Assembly: GCA_910576125.1 (NCBI GenBank)
Contig: CAJTHM010000003.1
Span: 62,001 to 126,000, forward strand
DNA from: Lachnospiraceae bacterium
GTDB lineage: Bacteria; Bacillota; Clostridia; Lachnospirales; Lachnospiraceae
Direction of reading: 5' to 3'
DNA length: 64,000 bases
Positions 1 through 9,316 of this stretch are shown here, piece by piece. A program made the position numbers and the translations under genes. The stretch's first letter is position 1; the number at the start of each line of letters is the position of its first letter. The notes below the pieces were generated by a model. The model ran no database searches. It worked only from the letters and a program-made list of their open reading frames with translations, and had not been told where the DNA came from.

Positions 1-38
1 GCAGAGGGTCTCCGGAATGCGAGTTTCCTTTTGGCAGC

Positions 39-2138
39 TTATGGATTGCCCAGAATGCGCGCTAAGGTGGAAAACAGCTTGTCTATATCGATGGGTTTGC
101 CCAGATGGGCATTCATACCGGCAGAGAGGACAAGCTGACGGTCCTCCTCAAAAGCATTGGCTGTCATGGCCACGATGGGCAGGCTGGCCAGGCTCAGGTC
201 ATCCATGGCGCGGATGGTTTTGGTCGCTTCGATGCCGTCCATGACGGGCATTTGAATGTCCATGAGAATCAAATCATAGGGATTTTCCCTGGAGAGGCGG
301 ACTTTCTCCACTGCTTCGGCCCCATTGGAGGCCACATCCACGATGCAGCCCGCATCTTCCAGGATGGTTACGGCGATTTCCTGGTTCAGCTCGTTATCCT
401 CGGCCAGCAGAAGTCTTCGGCCGCTCAGGTGCTTTGCGGCAGCAGAAGCCTCTGGCAAGCTCTGGCTGTCGACATTTTGACTGAGACGAAAAGGAAAGGT
501 AAAGGTGAAAGTGCTGCCACAGTCCTTTTTGCTCTCCACCGTAATCCGGCCTTTCATCAGTTCGGTCAGGTTCTTGGTGATGGACATGCCCAGGCCTGTG
601 CCCTGTATGCCGCTGACAGTGGAGGTGCGCTCCCGCTCAAAGGGCTCGAAAATATGTTCGATAAATTCCGGGACCATCCCGATGCCGGTATCCCGGATGC
701 AGAACTCGTAGACGGCGCTGTCCGGGCCCTCTCCGGGGTGTTCGGTGGCGGAGACAGAGATGGATCCGCCGGGGGGCGTGAATTTCAGGGCGTTGCTCAG
801 CACATTCAGCAGCACCTGATTCAGGCGCAGCTGGTCACAGATGATATAGGGATGAATCAGGGAGCTGTCATCGAGATGGAAGTGCAGCTCTTTGCTTTTC
901 AGGTCTGCCTGGATCATGGATTGGAGATTCAGCAGAATCTGGGGCAGATTGCAGGGCTTCTCTTCGATGACCACCTTGCCGCTCTCGATGCGGCTCATAT
1001 CCAGCACATCGTTGATGAGGCTGAGGAGGTGGCTGGAAGAGGCGGTAATCTTCTCCAAATAATTCTGCACCAGTTGCTGGTTGCCCAGATGGGCGGAGGC
1101 CAGCTTGGTGAAACCGATGATGGCATTCATGGGGGTGCGGATGTCGTGGGACATATTGTTGAGAAATGTGGTTTTCGCCCGGGAGGCCCGCTGGGCCTTG
1201 ATCAGGGCTTCCTCCAGTAGTTTGCGCTGTTCCAGTAGCTGCGCATCGGTTTCCTTGCGCCGGGTGATGTCTACGAACATGCCTACATAGGTGATGGGAG
1301 TGCCGTCCTCGCGCCGGGAAAGCTTGCCAGTAGCGCGAAACCACCGATATCCCCGGTCTTTCGTCAGGAGGCGGTATTCGACATTGTAGAGACGTTTGCC
1401 CGTGTAATCGTTGATGGCGGCATAGTATTGCTCCAGTACCCGGTCGTGGTCATCGGGGTGGAGCAAATCGGACCAGGAGTTGAGGGCATTGGGGAAATCC
1501 TGCTCGTCCCGGTAGCCTATCATGGTGCGGAATTCCTGGCTCCAGAAGACGCTGGTCATCTGTCCCTGTCTGTCGAATTCCATGGTCCACATGCCTGAAT
1601 GAAGAATCTCATGTACCAGCTTCAGTGCTGTGGACTCGTGCTCCAGAGCTTCCAGCGCCTCCAGACGTTCCTGGGCCAGCTGTGCGATATGGGCATCATT
1701 GATGGCCTTGCGCTTCTGCTCCGTGGTATCCTCTACAAAGACATAGAAGATATCGCCAAAGGAATCTGTATGTACGAAATGCCCATAGTCCGCAAGCCAC
1801 CGAACGAAGCCGTCTTTTCTGATTATGCGGTATTCCACATAGTCAAAATCCTTTCCGCATGTAAAAATCTGCTGCCGAATGCTTTGCTCGGCTGCCGCCA
1901 CATCCTCCGGGTGAATCAGTCCCGGAAAGACATAACCGGTAAGCTCCTGGAATTCCTCCAGGCTTTCACAGCCGTATATCTGAATCAGTGCCTGATTGGC
2001 GTAAATAAGCTGCTCGTCCCTATTAGCATGATAAATGAAGAAACCGCCGGGCATGCCTGCGGTAATCTGCTCGATGATAGGAAAAGTCTGTTCACTGAGG
2101 ACGAGAGAACGCCGCTCTTTCTGCTGGGGTTTCCGCAT
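39..2138 (-). CDS. Soluble hybrid sensor histidine kinase (PAS-PAS-HisKA-HATPase-REC)
   Basis: A 699-residue hybrid two-component kinase. Two PAS folds (about 15-140 and 180-298) precede a HisKA domain with phospho-acceptor His331 in SHDIRTPMNAI. The ATPase domain has an N box (NVLSNALKF) and G boxes DTGIGM and GTGLGMSI. A C-terminal receiver (about 575-695) has AEDNELN, phospho-Asp in LMDIQMPVMDG and a conserved Lys in GKPID. There is no signal peptide or membrane segment, so it should sense in the cytoplasm. No HPt domain is present, so a separate phosphotransfer partner is likely. The ATG at 2138 was chosen over an upstream TTG because AAAGGATGG lies just before it. The ligand is unknown. 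Confidence 0.9.
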   Translation of the reverse strand: MRKPQQKERRSLVLSEQTFPIIEQITAGMPGGFFIYHANRDEQLIYANQALIQIYGCESLEEFQELTGYVFPGLIHPEDVAAAEQSIRQQIFTCGKDFDYVEYRIIRKDGFVRWLADYGHFVHTDSFGDIFYVFVEDTTEQKRKAINDAHIAQLAQERLEALEALEHESTALKLVHEILHSGMWTMEFDRQGQMTSVFWSQEFRTMIGYRDEQDFPNALNSWSDLLHPDDHDRVLEQYYAAINDYTGKRLYNVEYRLLTKDRGYRWFRATGKLSRREDGTPITYVGMFVDITRRKETDAQLLEQRKLLEEALIKAQRASRAKTTFLNNMSHDIRTPMNAIIGFTKLASAHLGNQQLVQNYLEKITASSSHLLSLINDVLDMSRIESGKVVIEEKPCNLPQILLNLQSMIQADLKSKELHFHLDDSSLIHPYIICDQLRLNQVLLNVLSNALKFTPPGGSISVSATEHPGEGPDSAVYEFCIRDTGIGMVPEFIEHIFEPFERERTSTVSGIQGTGLGMSITKNLTELMKGRITVESKKDCGSTFTFTFPFRLSQNVDSQSLPEASAAAKHLSGRRLLLAEDNELNQEIAVTILEDAGCIVDVASNGAEAVEKVRLSRENPYDLILMDIQMPVMDGIEATKTIRAMDDLSLASLPIVAMTANAFEEDRQLVLSAGMNAHLGKPIDIDKLFSTLARILGNP

Positions 2139-2178
2139 AAAAAACCATCCTTTCCAACGCAAAATAAACCTATATTAA

Positions 2179-2206
2179 ATTGTACCATTTCCCGGCGGCT
2201 TATCAA
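2179..2206 (-). promoter_or_regulatory. Sigma-A-type promoter of the first hybrid kinase
   Basis: On the minus strand TTGATA (2206-2201) and TACAAT (2184-2179) are separated by 16 bases and sit about 40 bases before the kinase start. Called by eye from consensus similarity only. Confidence 0.5.
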
Positions 2207-2352
2207 GTGTGATATAGGATAAGCAGAACTGACGGGCAAAAAATACCTAAACAGAATGATTCATACTGCTTAACAGTTAAAATTTCCGAGTAACCTGACT
2301 GCATAGCGCCAGCCATATACGTTTAACCAATGCAGTATGGTAAATTCAGGCG

Positions 2353-4095
2353 TTATGCAGTATATTCAAAAAAATCGTTGTCCCGAAACTGCAGGGAATA
2401 CAGCTTTTTATAGGTGCCGTCAGAGGCCATAAGCTCTTCGTGGGTGCCGCGTTCCGTGACGCGTCCGTTCATGACCACTGCGATTTCGTCCGCATTCCGT
2501 ATGGTGGAAAGCCGGTGCGCCACTACCAGGGTAGTGCGCCCTTTGCACAATTCGTCCAGCGCCTGCTGGATGAGCACCTCAGTGGTGTTGTCCAGGGCGC
2601 TGGTGGCCTCGTCCAGAATCAGTATCGCGGGATTTTTCAGGAACACCCGGGCGATGCTCAGGCGCTGCTTCTGGCCCCCGGACAGCTTGACGCCCCTCTC
2701 GCCGATTTCCGTGTCATACCCTTTTCCCAGCGTCATCACATAATCGTGAATATTTGCGCGTTTTGCCGCTTCATATACCTCCTCCTCGGTGGCATTCGGA
2801 CGGCCGTAGAGGATATTCTCCCGGATGGTGCCTACGAAGAGGAACACCTCCTGCTGGACAATGCCGATGTTCCTGCGGACGGATTCCATGGTCAGATGAC
2901 GGATATCGTGCCCGTCAATCAGGATGGAGCCGTCGCCGTCCTGAAGCTTGTAGAAATTCGGCAGCAGATGGCACAGAGTAGTCTTGCCGCCGCCGGAGGG
3001 CCCCACCAGAGCAAGCTTGCGCCCCTTTTCCAGGCGCAGGTTGATGTCGTGAAGGACTTCCTTGGACGGGTCATAGGCGTAGGTGACATTCCTGAATTCA
3101 ATGACGCCCTGGACATCTTTCAGTTCTACCGCATCCGGTGCGTCCTTCTCCGGCTCCGCATCCATGATTTCCACAAAGCGCTTGAAGCCGCTGACGCCGT
3201 TCTGGAACTGTTCCATGAAGCCGATCAGGGTATTCACCGGGTTGATGAACAGGTTCACCGAGACGATGAAAGTGGAATAATCGCCGAAAGAAATCCTGCC
3301 GGAATACAGGAACAGGCCGCCTGCGATTAAGATGAATACGTTAAAAACATCCGTTACAAAGGAAGTGGAAGAGTGGAACATGGCCATGGCCCGGTAGGCC
3401 CGGCGGGAAGCGTCCACGAACTCTTTGTCGCCTTCCCGGAACTTCTCCACTTCCCGCTTGCTGTTGGTATAGGCTTTGGTCACGCGGATGCCGGTGACGC
3501 TGCTCTCCACGGCGGCATTGATGGTGGCGTTGCTCTTGCGGCGGTCATCGAAAGCCCGGCTCATGGCCCGGCGGAAGTACAGCGTGACCACTACCAGAAT
3601 CGGCACGCAGGTGAAAATAATCAGCGTCAGGACGGGGTCTATCATAATCAGGTAGACAAAGGACAGCAGGATCATCACTGTGCTGATCAGCAGGTTCTCG
3701 GGGCCGTGGTGGGCCAGCTCGCACACCTCGAACAGGTCGCTGGTGATGCGGGTCATGATGCGGCCGGTCTCGTGATTGTCATAGAACTGAAAGGGCTGCT
3801 TCTCCAGATGGGCGAAAAGGTCCTGGCGCATCTGGGACTGCATCTTTACGCCGATCATATGGCCGTAGTACTGCACGAAGTACCGCAATGCCATGCGCAC
3901 TATGTACAGCGCCAGCACAATCACGCCGGCGATGACAATCGTGGAATACATTTTCTCCGGGATATAGATATTGAGCATTTTGTTGGTCACGACAGGGTAC
4001 ACCATACCGATGACCGAAATCAGCAGGGATGCCAGCATATCCAGGGCCAGCATTTTCTTGTGGGGTTTGTAGTAGCAGATAAAACGTTTCAGCAT
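2353..4095 (-). CDS. ABC exporter, fused permease and ATPase half-transporter
   Basis: A 580-residue MsbA/LmrA-type half-transporter that should work as a dimer in the cytoplasmic membrane. The first ~300 residues form a six-helix exporter domain. The nucleotide-binding domain (about 340-575) has Walker A GPSGGGKTT, signature LSGGQKQR, Walker B ILILDEATSALD and the H-loop in VVAHRLST. The ATG at 4095 follows AGGAAAGGAAG and lies four bases after the stop of the ArsR-type gene, so the two are co-transcribed. The substrate cannot be told from sequence. With an ArsR regulator in front, a toxic-compound or metal-linked role is a guess only. Confidence 0.92.
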   Translation of the reverse strand: MLKRFICYYKPHKKMLALDMLASLLISVIGMVYPVVTNKMLNIYIPEKMYSTIVIAGVIVLALYIVRMALRYFVQYYGHMIGVKMQSQMRQDLFAHLEKQPFQFYDNHETGRIMTRITSDLFEVCELAHHGPENLLISTVMILLSFVYLIMIDPVLTLIIFTCVPILVVVTLYFRRAMSRAFDDRRKSNATINAAVESSVTGIRVTKAYTNSKREVEKFREGDKEFVDASRRAYRAMAMFHSSTSFVTDVFNVFILIAGGLFLYSGRISFGDYSTFIVSVNLFINPVNTLIGFMEQFQNGVSGFKRFVEIMDAEPEKDAPDAVELKDVQGVIEFRNVTYAYDPSKEVLHDINLRLEKGRKLALVGPSGGGKTTLCHLLPNFYKLQDGDGSILIDGHDIRHLTMESVRRNIGIVQQEVFLFVGTIRENILYGRPNATEEEVYEAAKRANIHDYVMTLGKGYDTEIGERGVKLSGGQKQRLSIARVFLKNPAILILDEATSALDNTTEVLIQQALDELCKGRTTLVVAHRLSTIRNADEIAVVMNGRVTERGTHEELMASDGTYKKLYSLQFRDNDFFEYTA

Positions 4096-4099
4096 GAAT

Positions 4100-4459
4100 C
4101 TAGTCTTCCTTTCCTCTTTTCTCCGGCGGTACATAGGACTTGCATTTGAGATATTCCGATTCCGGGCAGCCGTAGAAAGGCCCGTCGCAGGGCTTCCACT
4201 GGGTGCCGCGCAGCTGCTCCAGTTCGGCGATGACTGTGCCCAGCGCCTCTTTGTCCAGGCGGTAGTGGGTGTAATAGCCCCGCTTGACGCCCAGCACCAG
4301 GCCTGCCTCCCGCAGGACTTTCAGATGCTGGGAGACCGCCGATTCCGACAGGCCGCTGCGCAGGGCTAATGCACCCACGCAGTAGCCCCGGTCAGACATC
4401 AGCTGCAGGAGCCGGAACCGTCTGGGCTCTCCCAGGGCTTTCAGGATTTTTTCGTCCAC
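4100..4459 (-). CDS. ArsR-family winged-helix repressor
   Basis: A 119-residue ArsR-type regulator. The winged helix covers most of the protein, with recognition-helix region GLSESAVSQHLKVLREAGLV (about 50-70) followed by a wing containing KRGYYTHY. The C-terminal tail has two cysteines in GCPESEYLKCK, which could bind metal, but the classical ELCVCDL motif is absent, so the signal is unclear. I chose the GTG at 4459 because GGAGGG lies seven bases upstream and the longer reading frame has no ribosome site. It is the first gene of the operon with the ABC exporter and probably represses that operon through the palindrome at 4538-4555. Confidence 0.85.
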   Translation of the reverse strand: MDEKILKALGEPRRFRLLQLMSDRGYCVGALALRSGLSESAVSQHLKVLREAGLVLGVKRGYYTHYRLDKEALGTVIAELEQLRGTQWKPCDGPFYGCPESEYLKCKSYVPPEKRGKED

Positions 4460-4518
4460 ATTTTGCTCCCTCCAATTCCATAATCGAATGCGGCGCAAAG
4501 GACGCGCCGACAATCCAT

Positions 4519-4555
4519 ATTATAACATGGTGATTTAATTTAGCAAGTGCTAAAT
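4519..4555 (-). promoter_or_regulatory. Promoter with overlapping palindromic operator for the ArsR-ABC operon
   Basis: On the minus strand TTGCTA (4546-4541) and TATAAT (4524-4519) are 16 bases apart. The -35 lies inside the perfect inverted repeat ATTTAGCA-AG-TGCTAAAT (4538-4555), the size and place expected of an ArsR-type autoregulatory operator. That the adjacent regulator binds it is inferred. Confidence 0.65.
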
Positions 4556-4726
4556 CAAAAATATTTGGAAAAACAAATTTTTCGGATTTCTTTCGCATTT
4601 GTTTAGATTTATAAGGGCATGTAATTAAGAAACGGAAGCTATACTAAGCGGAGAACAGAGGAAGAGGCGGTCTCTTGATGGAAGGGAGACAGGCCGGAAA
4701 TGAACAGTGGATAACAGGGAGGATGT

Positions 4727-5335
4727 ATGGAGACAGTATACAGAGAGCAGACAGCGGACAGACAGTTAGAAAAGAACAAGAAGCTGATGACGATAGGGCT
4801 GGCGGCGTTATGCACGGCCTTTGTGGCGATACTGGGGAAAGCCTGGCTGGACGGCAGCTTCGACTCGGTGGAGACGTTCCAGAAGTATGTGGCGGGCTTC
4901 GGTCTGGCCGCGCCGCTTTTCCTGATTGCCGTGCAGGCGGCACAGGTGGTGCTGCCGGTGCTGCCCGGACTTCTCGGCTGCGTGGCGGGGTCCATGATGT
5001 TCGGCTGCTGGGGCGGCTTCTGGTGCAATTACATCGGCATTTCCGCAGGCTCCATCATCGCGTTCCTGCTTGCCAGGAAGTATGGAAGCGGCCTGGTCAG
5101 CCGGATGTTCCCCGGGGAGAAGTATGAGAAATGGGCCGCATGGGCTGCCGGCAGTCGGTTCTATACAGCGGTGCTGTTCCTGGGGATGGTGCTGCCGCTG
5201 TTCCCGGACGATTACTTCTGCTACTTTACCGGAATTACAAAGATGAGTACGCGAAAATTCGTTACAATCATTCTGCTTGGAAAGCCCTGGTGTATTTTGG
5301 CGTACTGCATCATGACCACGGCGGCAGTGGCTTGA
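4727..5335 (+). CDS. TVP38/TMEM64-family (DedA-like, VTT domain) membrane protein
   Basis: A 202-residue integral membrane protein with about five or six hydrophobic segments. It begins with a charged cytoplasmic stretch and a first helix (about 20-40). The central region has the glycine-rich VTT pattern (PGLLGCVAGSMMFGCWGGFW, then GISAGSIIAFLLARKYG) and ends with FPDDYFCYFTGITKMS, as in TVP38 proteins. Relatives of the DedA/VTT superfamily are implicated in lipid handling across membranes; the role here is not known. The start follows GGGAGG. It stands alone, convergent with the HD-domain gene downstream. Confidence 0.85.
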   Translation: METVYREQTADRQLEKNKKLMTIGLAALCTAFVAILGKAWLDGSFDSVETFQKYVAGFGLAAPLFLIAVQAAQVVLPVLPGLLGCVAGSMMFGCWGGFWCNYIGISAGSIIAFLLARKYGSGLVSRMFPGEKYEKWAAWAAGSRFYTAVLFLGMVLPLFPDDYFCYFTGITKMSTRKFVTIILLGKPWCILAYCIMTTAAVA

Positions 5336-5359
5336 CGGCCGGTCCCGGGGACGGCGTCC

Positions 5360-7207
5360 TCAGACCGCTTTTTGCTCCGCCTCGTACAGCTGCCGGTATA
5401 CTTCCCGGCGGCTGTTCCTGAAGATTTCCGCCAGCTGTTCCCGGGAGGAGCTGTCCGTCAGCCGCTCTGTCAGGAGCGGGGAGAAGCGCTTCCCTCCCAA
5501 TCGGGTGGCCTCCCGGACAGCTTCCTGAAAGGTCCTCTGCACTCCGGTGCGCAGATGAGTCGAATAGGTGACGTTGTCAAGCCAATCCATCAGGCCGATT
5601 ACATCTACCATCTGCCTGTAAGGGCACTCCAGCCGGATATAGGATTCAGGATAGCCTTCCGAGCCGTCATACCAGGAATGGTGTCCCAGCGCTACCGGGG
5701 CAAAGCGTTCCGTGGACTGCTGTTTCGCCAGCCGTTCTCCCCCCAGCTGCGTGTGGAGCCGGGCCATTGCGTACTCGTCTTCAAACCATTGCCTTGCGGC
5801 GCCCGGATACAGATTCGTGAAGCTGATTTTCCCGATGTCGTGGTACAGACCGCCTTTCAGGGCATAGTCTGTCACGGCGTCTTCTTTTTCACGGAAATCC
5901 GTAATTTCGCGGATGAAAACAATATCGTCGAAAAACCCGGGTTCCTCCGTTAAGAGAATGGAGCAGAAAGCGGCGGCCGCCTTTCCCACTGTGCAGGAAT
6001 GGACATAAGTTTCCGGCATGAAGCGTATCAGGAGCCTCCGCAGGAAATCGCCATAGGAAATGCTGTTCTTTGTCTCCACGAAAGCAATCATCAGCTGCCT
6101 GAGGGCGAAGAAAAGAGATTCATTCCCGGAAGCCTGGGGAAACCGCTCCACGTAATTTGAGGCCCGTCTGTACAGGCTGTCGAGATATTCTGTCCGCTCC
6201 GGAATCTTTTCCGGATTTTCCTGCAGGAAGTTGCAGTAGAACGCGGGGAGGGAAATCATGGCGTATATGCCGTCTGCAGAATAGTCGGTGCCGTCCGCCG
6301 CGTCTATGAGAATTTCGGTCTTGCGCAGGAGCCCGTCAAGCGAATCCAGGCCGCAATAATAATTGATGGAGTCATAGGAAAAAGAAATCTTCGCGGAAGG
6401 CTGGTCGCCGCGGGCCTTTGCCTCCGCGCATTGCCGGTCATGGACTACATAGACCGATTCCATCACATCGGCCACATCCTGGGGAGTCATGGCCTTTTCC
6501 TTGCTGCGGGAGAGGCTGGCGGCCATCTGCATATGGGTCATATAGATGTAACGGTCCCAGGGAAGCTCGGGCGCTTTCTCCTGATACCATTTGTCCTGCA
6601 GAATCTGCAGGCTGTATTTGACCAGATGGATTTTCTCGCTGGGTGATTTGAACTGTCCCAGCGATACATTGGCGCGGGAGCGGAGGATGTATCCTTTTGT
6701 CTCGCTGTCATGGATTTCATCAAAATACTTCAGGTAAGCGGCGGCCTCCATAAAGCACAGCCGCATCTGGGAGGTATAGCTGTCCGCCACGGGGAGATCT
6801 AAGCCTATCAGTTTGGTACAGTAACAATTATAACCCATTCCCAGCCAATAGAGCTGACGGATGATGCCGTTCCGGTCCTTCTGCATCCGTGCCATGCTCA
6901 GCAGGGCGCGGCGGATCTGACAGAAGAGCCCCACATCCAGCTCGTTTCGTCCATCGAACAATGCACCGGCGAATTCTTCCAGATTCTGGAGCTGCCGGCT
7001 GTCCGCTTCAAACAGGCAGTCCAGCAGGGGGAACAGATTGTCCCGCAGAAGCTTCATGTTCCGGGCCGCTGTTTTCTCCTCCTGTTCTTTGCACTGTAGC
7101 TGGCATTCCAGATAGGCGCCGAAGCTGCGCGCATTCTGGCTGCCCTGCAGGGCAAGTCCGGCGATTTCTTTTAAATTTGCGATATATTCTTCCTGATAAG
7201 CCTGCAT
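5360..7207 (-). CDS. HD-domain (HD-GYP-like) signalling phosphohydrolase
   Basis: A 615-residue cytoplasmic protein. The first ~400 residues are helical and contain no recognised domain. Residues about 445-590 are an HD phosphohydrolase domain with metal ligands in LYHDIGK and a distal HHSWYDGSEGYP, a degenerate form of the HD-GYP motif HHExxDGxGYP. Classic HD-GYP proteins hydrolyse cyclic di-GMP. The changed residues make that activity plausible, not certain. The start follows GGGGGA. It is the second gene of an operon with the hybrid kinase, 12 bases downstream of it, suggesting that the kinase and this enzyme act in one signalling pathway. Confidence 0.8.
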   Translation of the reverse strand: MQAYQEEYIANLKEIAGLALQGSQNARSFGAYLECQLQCKEQEEKTAARNMKLLRDNLFPLLDCLFEADSRQLQNLEEFAGALFDGRNELDVGLFCQIRRALLSMARMQKDRNGIIRQLYWLGMGYNCYCTKLIGLDLPVADSYTSQMRLCFMEAAAYLKYFDEIHDSETKGYILRSRANVSLGQFKSPSEKIHLVKYSLQILQDKWYQEKAPELPWDRYIYMTHMQMAASLSRSKEKAMTPQDVADVMESVYVVHDRQCAEAKARGDQPSAKISFSYDSINYYCGLDSLDGLLRKTEILIDAADGTDYSADGIYAMISLPAFYCNFLQENPEKIPERTEYLDSLYRRASNYVERFPQASGNESLFFALRQLMIAFVETKNSISYGDFLRRLLIRFMPETYVHSCTVGKAAAAFCSILLTEEPGFFDDIVFIREITDFREKEDAVTDYALKGGLYHDIGKISFTNLYPGAARQWFEDEYAMARLHTQLGGERLAKQQSTERFAPVALGHHSWYDGSEGYPESYIRLECPYRQMVDVIGLMDWLDNVTYSTHLRTGVQRTFQEAVREATRLGGKRFSPLLTERLTDSSSREQLAEIFRNSRREVYRQLYEAEQKAV

Positions 7208-7219
7208 AGTTCCCCCTTT

Positions 7220-9094
7220 TTATGCTTTCCCCAGCCGTCTGTGAAGAATCTCCTGCAGCTGTTCCAGGTTCACGGGCTTTGCCAGATGTTCGTTCATGCC
7301 GGCTTCCCTGGCGGCGCGGATATCCTCTACGAATGCGTTGGCGGTCATTGCCACGATCCAGACTTTCCCGGCATCGGCCCTGGGGAGGGCGCGGATATGC
7401 ATGGCAGATTCATATCCGTTCATGACAGGCATCTGAATGTCCATGAAAATCAGGTCATAATAGCCCTCCGGGGAAGCCGTGAATTTCTCCAGGGCCATTG
7501 CGCCGTTGCCTGCAACCTCCGCCTGCACGCCGTTGCCGGAGAGCATTTCCAGCGCGATTTCCTGGTTCAGCTCATTGTCTTCCACCAACAGCACATGGCA
7601 GGCGCTGTAATCCGCTTTGGCCGTCGCAGCGGTAGTTTCACAGTTCCTGTCATGATCCGTGAGATTTGCCAGGGTGTCCAAAAGCCTGCTTTTGAACAGA
7701 GGACAGGGAACGAAGGCGCTGACGCCCGCCCGGGTGGCGCGGTACTCCAGCTGTACCCAGTCGGCTTCTGATATCAGCAGGATAGGGAAATCCCGGCCTG
7801 CGGACTGCCTGACATGGGCAGCCAGATCTAGCACGGGCATGTCTTCCAGATCCTGCCCCAGAAGCAGGGCGCAGGGCATATGGTTCTCGCTCCTGGCCTG
7901 GGTCAGCCAGGCCACGGCATCCAGAGCGTTTCTGACATGCACGGGAATGATGTTCTCCTCCCTGAGGCAGGACATCATTTTTTCTGCCCTGCTGTCCATG
8001 CAGTCAGCTATGAGCACGGTCAATCCGGCCAGCCTGTCGCAGGCTTTCCGGATCCGCGGCATGACGGTCAGGGGAAGCTCTATCCGGAAAAGGCTGCCGC
8101 TGCCTTCTTTGCTCTCCACCTGTACCCGGCCTCCCATGCGTTCGGTGAGGTTTTTCACGATGGACATTCCAAGTCCGGTGCCCTCGATTTTGCTGATGGT
8201 GGAATTATGGGCCCGCTCAAAGGGCAGGAAGATACGGCTCAGGAACTCTTCGCTCATGCCGATGCCATTGTCCTGACAGGTGAAGTCCAGCCACAGGGTC
8301 TCCTCTTTTTCCGAAGTTCTGTCATGGCTTGGGCGCTGGGAGATGGAGACGGTGATTTCACCGTTATTTGGTGTATATTTTATCGAATTACTGATGATAT
8401 TTACAAAAATCTGCCGCAGGCGCAGGGAATCACCGATCAGGTTCTCATCGTAAATCTGCCCTATTTCTATTTTCAGATTATGTTCTTTCTGGGCGGCATG
8501 GGGGCGCACCATGACGGTTACATCATGAACCAGGTCTGCCAGAGAGAACTGTTCTTCGTTGAGGCTCAGCCTGCCGCTGTCTATCCGGGAGATATCCAGT
8601 ACATCGTTCACCAGGCTCATCAGATGGGAGGACGCTGTCTGTATCTTGTGGAGACAGTCCAGCACTCTGGCCTTTTCGTCGATATGGGACAGGGCGATGG
8701 AGGTCATGCCGGAGATGGCGTTCATGGGGGTGCGGATGTCGTGGGACATATTGGACAGGAAAGCGCTTTTTGCCCGGTTTGCCGCTTCCGCCGCGTTCAG
8801 GGCCTCCTCCAGCTTCTGGTTCATCCGGATAAGCTCGGCTTCGCTCTTCAGACGGCTGTCGGTGGTATTCAGAATCCATAGCTGATGGTCTGTATCCAGC
8901 GCCACAGATGCGCTGTCCAGATGGTCCGGGGCCGGCTTCGGAGCCCTGGCGGCATGCAGTCTGGCCATAGATGTGCCGAGCATGTCGCATGCGGCCTGAT
9001 CCGCATACAGAATCCGGAAAGGCCGGTCCGGGCCTGACTCTACAATGACATATCCTTTTTGGGCCTGAGCATCGATTTTTTTCCCTGTATCCAT
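7220..9094 (-). CDS. Hybrid histidine kinase with two tandem receiver domains
   Basis: A 624-residue soluble kinase. A short PAS-like segment (about 12-80) precedes HisKA with His118 in SHDIRTPMNAI. The ATPase domain (about 225-345) has NIISNSIKY, DNGIGM and GTGLGMSI. The first receiver (about 355-470) is degenerate: TVLIADCMDS in place of the acidic pocket, and LLLGQDLEDMPVLD at the Asp site. The second (about 495-615) is intact, with VEDNELN, FMDIQMPVMNG and KPV. The ATG at 9094 has AAAGGAG eight bases upstream, unlike earlier in-frame ATGs. It heads the operon with the HD-domain gene. One dead and one live receiver suggests a regulatory rather than relay role for the first. Confidence 0.88.
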   Translation of the reverse strand: MDTGKKIDAQAQKGYVIVESGPDRPFRILYADQAACDMLGTSMARLHAARAPKPAPDHLDSASVALDTDHQLWILNTTDSRLKSEAELIRMNQKLEEALNAAEAANRAKSAFLSNMSHDIRTPMNAISGMTSIALSHIDEKARVLDCLHKIQTASSHLMSLVNDVLDISRIDSGRLSLNEEQFSLADLVHDVTVMVRPHAAQKEHNLKIEIGQIYDENLIGDSLRLRQIFVNIISNSIKYTPNNGEITVSISQRPSHDRTSEKEETLWLDFTCQDNGIGMSEEFLSRIFLPFERAHNSTISKIEGTGLGMSIVKNLTERMGGRVQVESKEGSGSLFRIELPLTVMPRIRKACDRLAGLTVLIADCMDSRAEKMMSCLREENIIPVHVRNALDAVAWLTQARSENHMPCALLLGQDLEDMPVLDLAAHVRQSAGRDFPILLISEADWVQLEYRATRAGVSAFVPCPLFKSRLLDTLANLTDHDRNCETTAATAKADYSACHVLLVEDNELNQEIALEMLSGNGVQAEVAGNGAMALEKFTASPEGYYDLIFMDIQMPVMNGYESAMHIRALPRADAGKVWIVAMTANAFVEDIRAAREAGMNEHLAKPVNLEQLQEILHRRLGKA

Positions 9095-9225
9095 CCCGCG
9101 TACTCCTTTTGATGAGGCGATTGCTTTCTCTTTCTTTTTCATTGTACGTTTCCTATGGTATTTTGTCAAGAAACACGGATTGACAAGAAGGAGCCGCTAT
9201 ATTTGAGTGCCGGCCCTTTTTTTAC

Positions 9226-9254
9226 TTGCATATATTCCACAAGTGGAATATAAT
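9226..9254 (+). promoter_or_regulatory. Promoter with embedded PadR operator
   Basis: TTGCAT (9226-9231) and TATAAT (9249-9254) are spaced by exactly 17 bases. A perfect 10-bp inverted repeat TATATTCCAC-AA-GTGGAATATA fills 9231-9252, so a dimeric repressor bound there would block both boxes. It directly precedes a PadR-family gene, so autoregulation is the natural reading. Confidence 0.8.
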
Positions 9255-9316
9255 AGAAAAACAATCATGGAGCCAGGGCTACGAAAGCACGCGGGCGGCA
9301 GAAGGAGGAGATATAG

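Noticed and set aside
1..38. Any gene at the left edge
   Set aside because: Only 38 bases; nothing can be supported.
105..1220. Long open frames antisense to kinase, pro, activase and peptidase genes
   Set aside because: GC-rich coding DNA gives open antisense frames. None has family motifs or a fitting ribosome site, and the sense genes are clear.
4675..5127. A 150-residue frame overlapping the TVP38-like gene
   Set aside because: It is in another frame of a clear membrane protein and has no motif.
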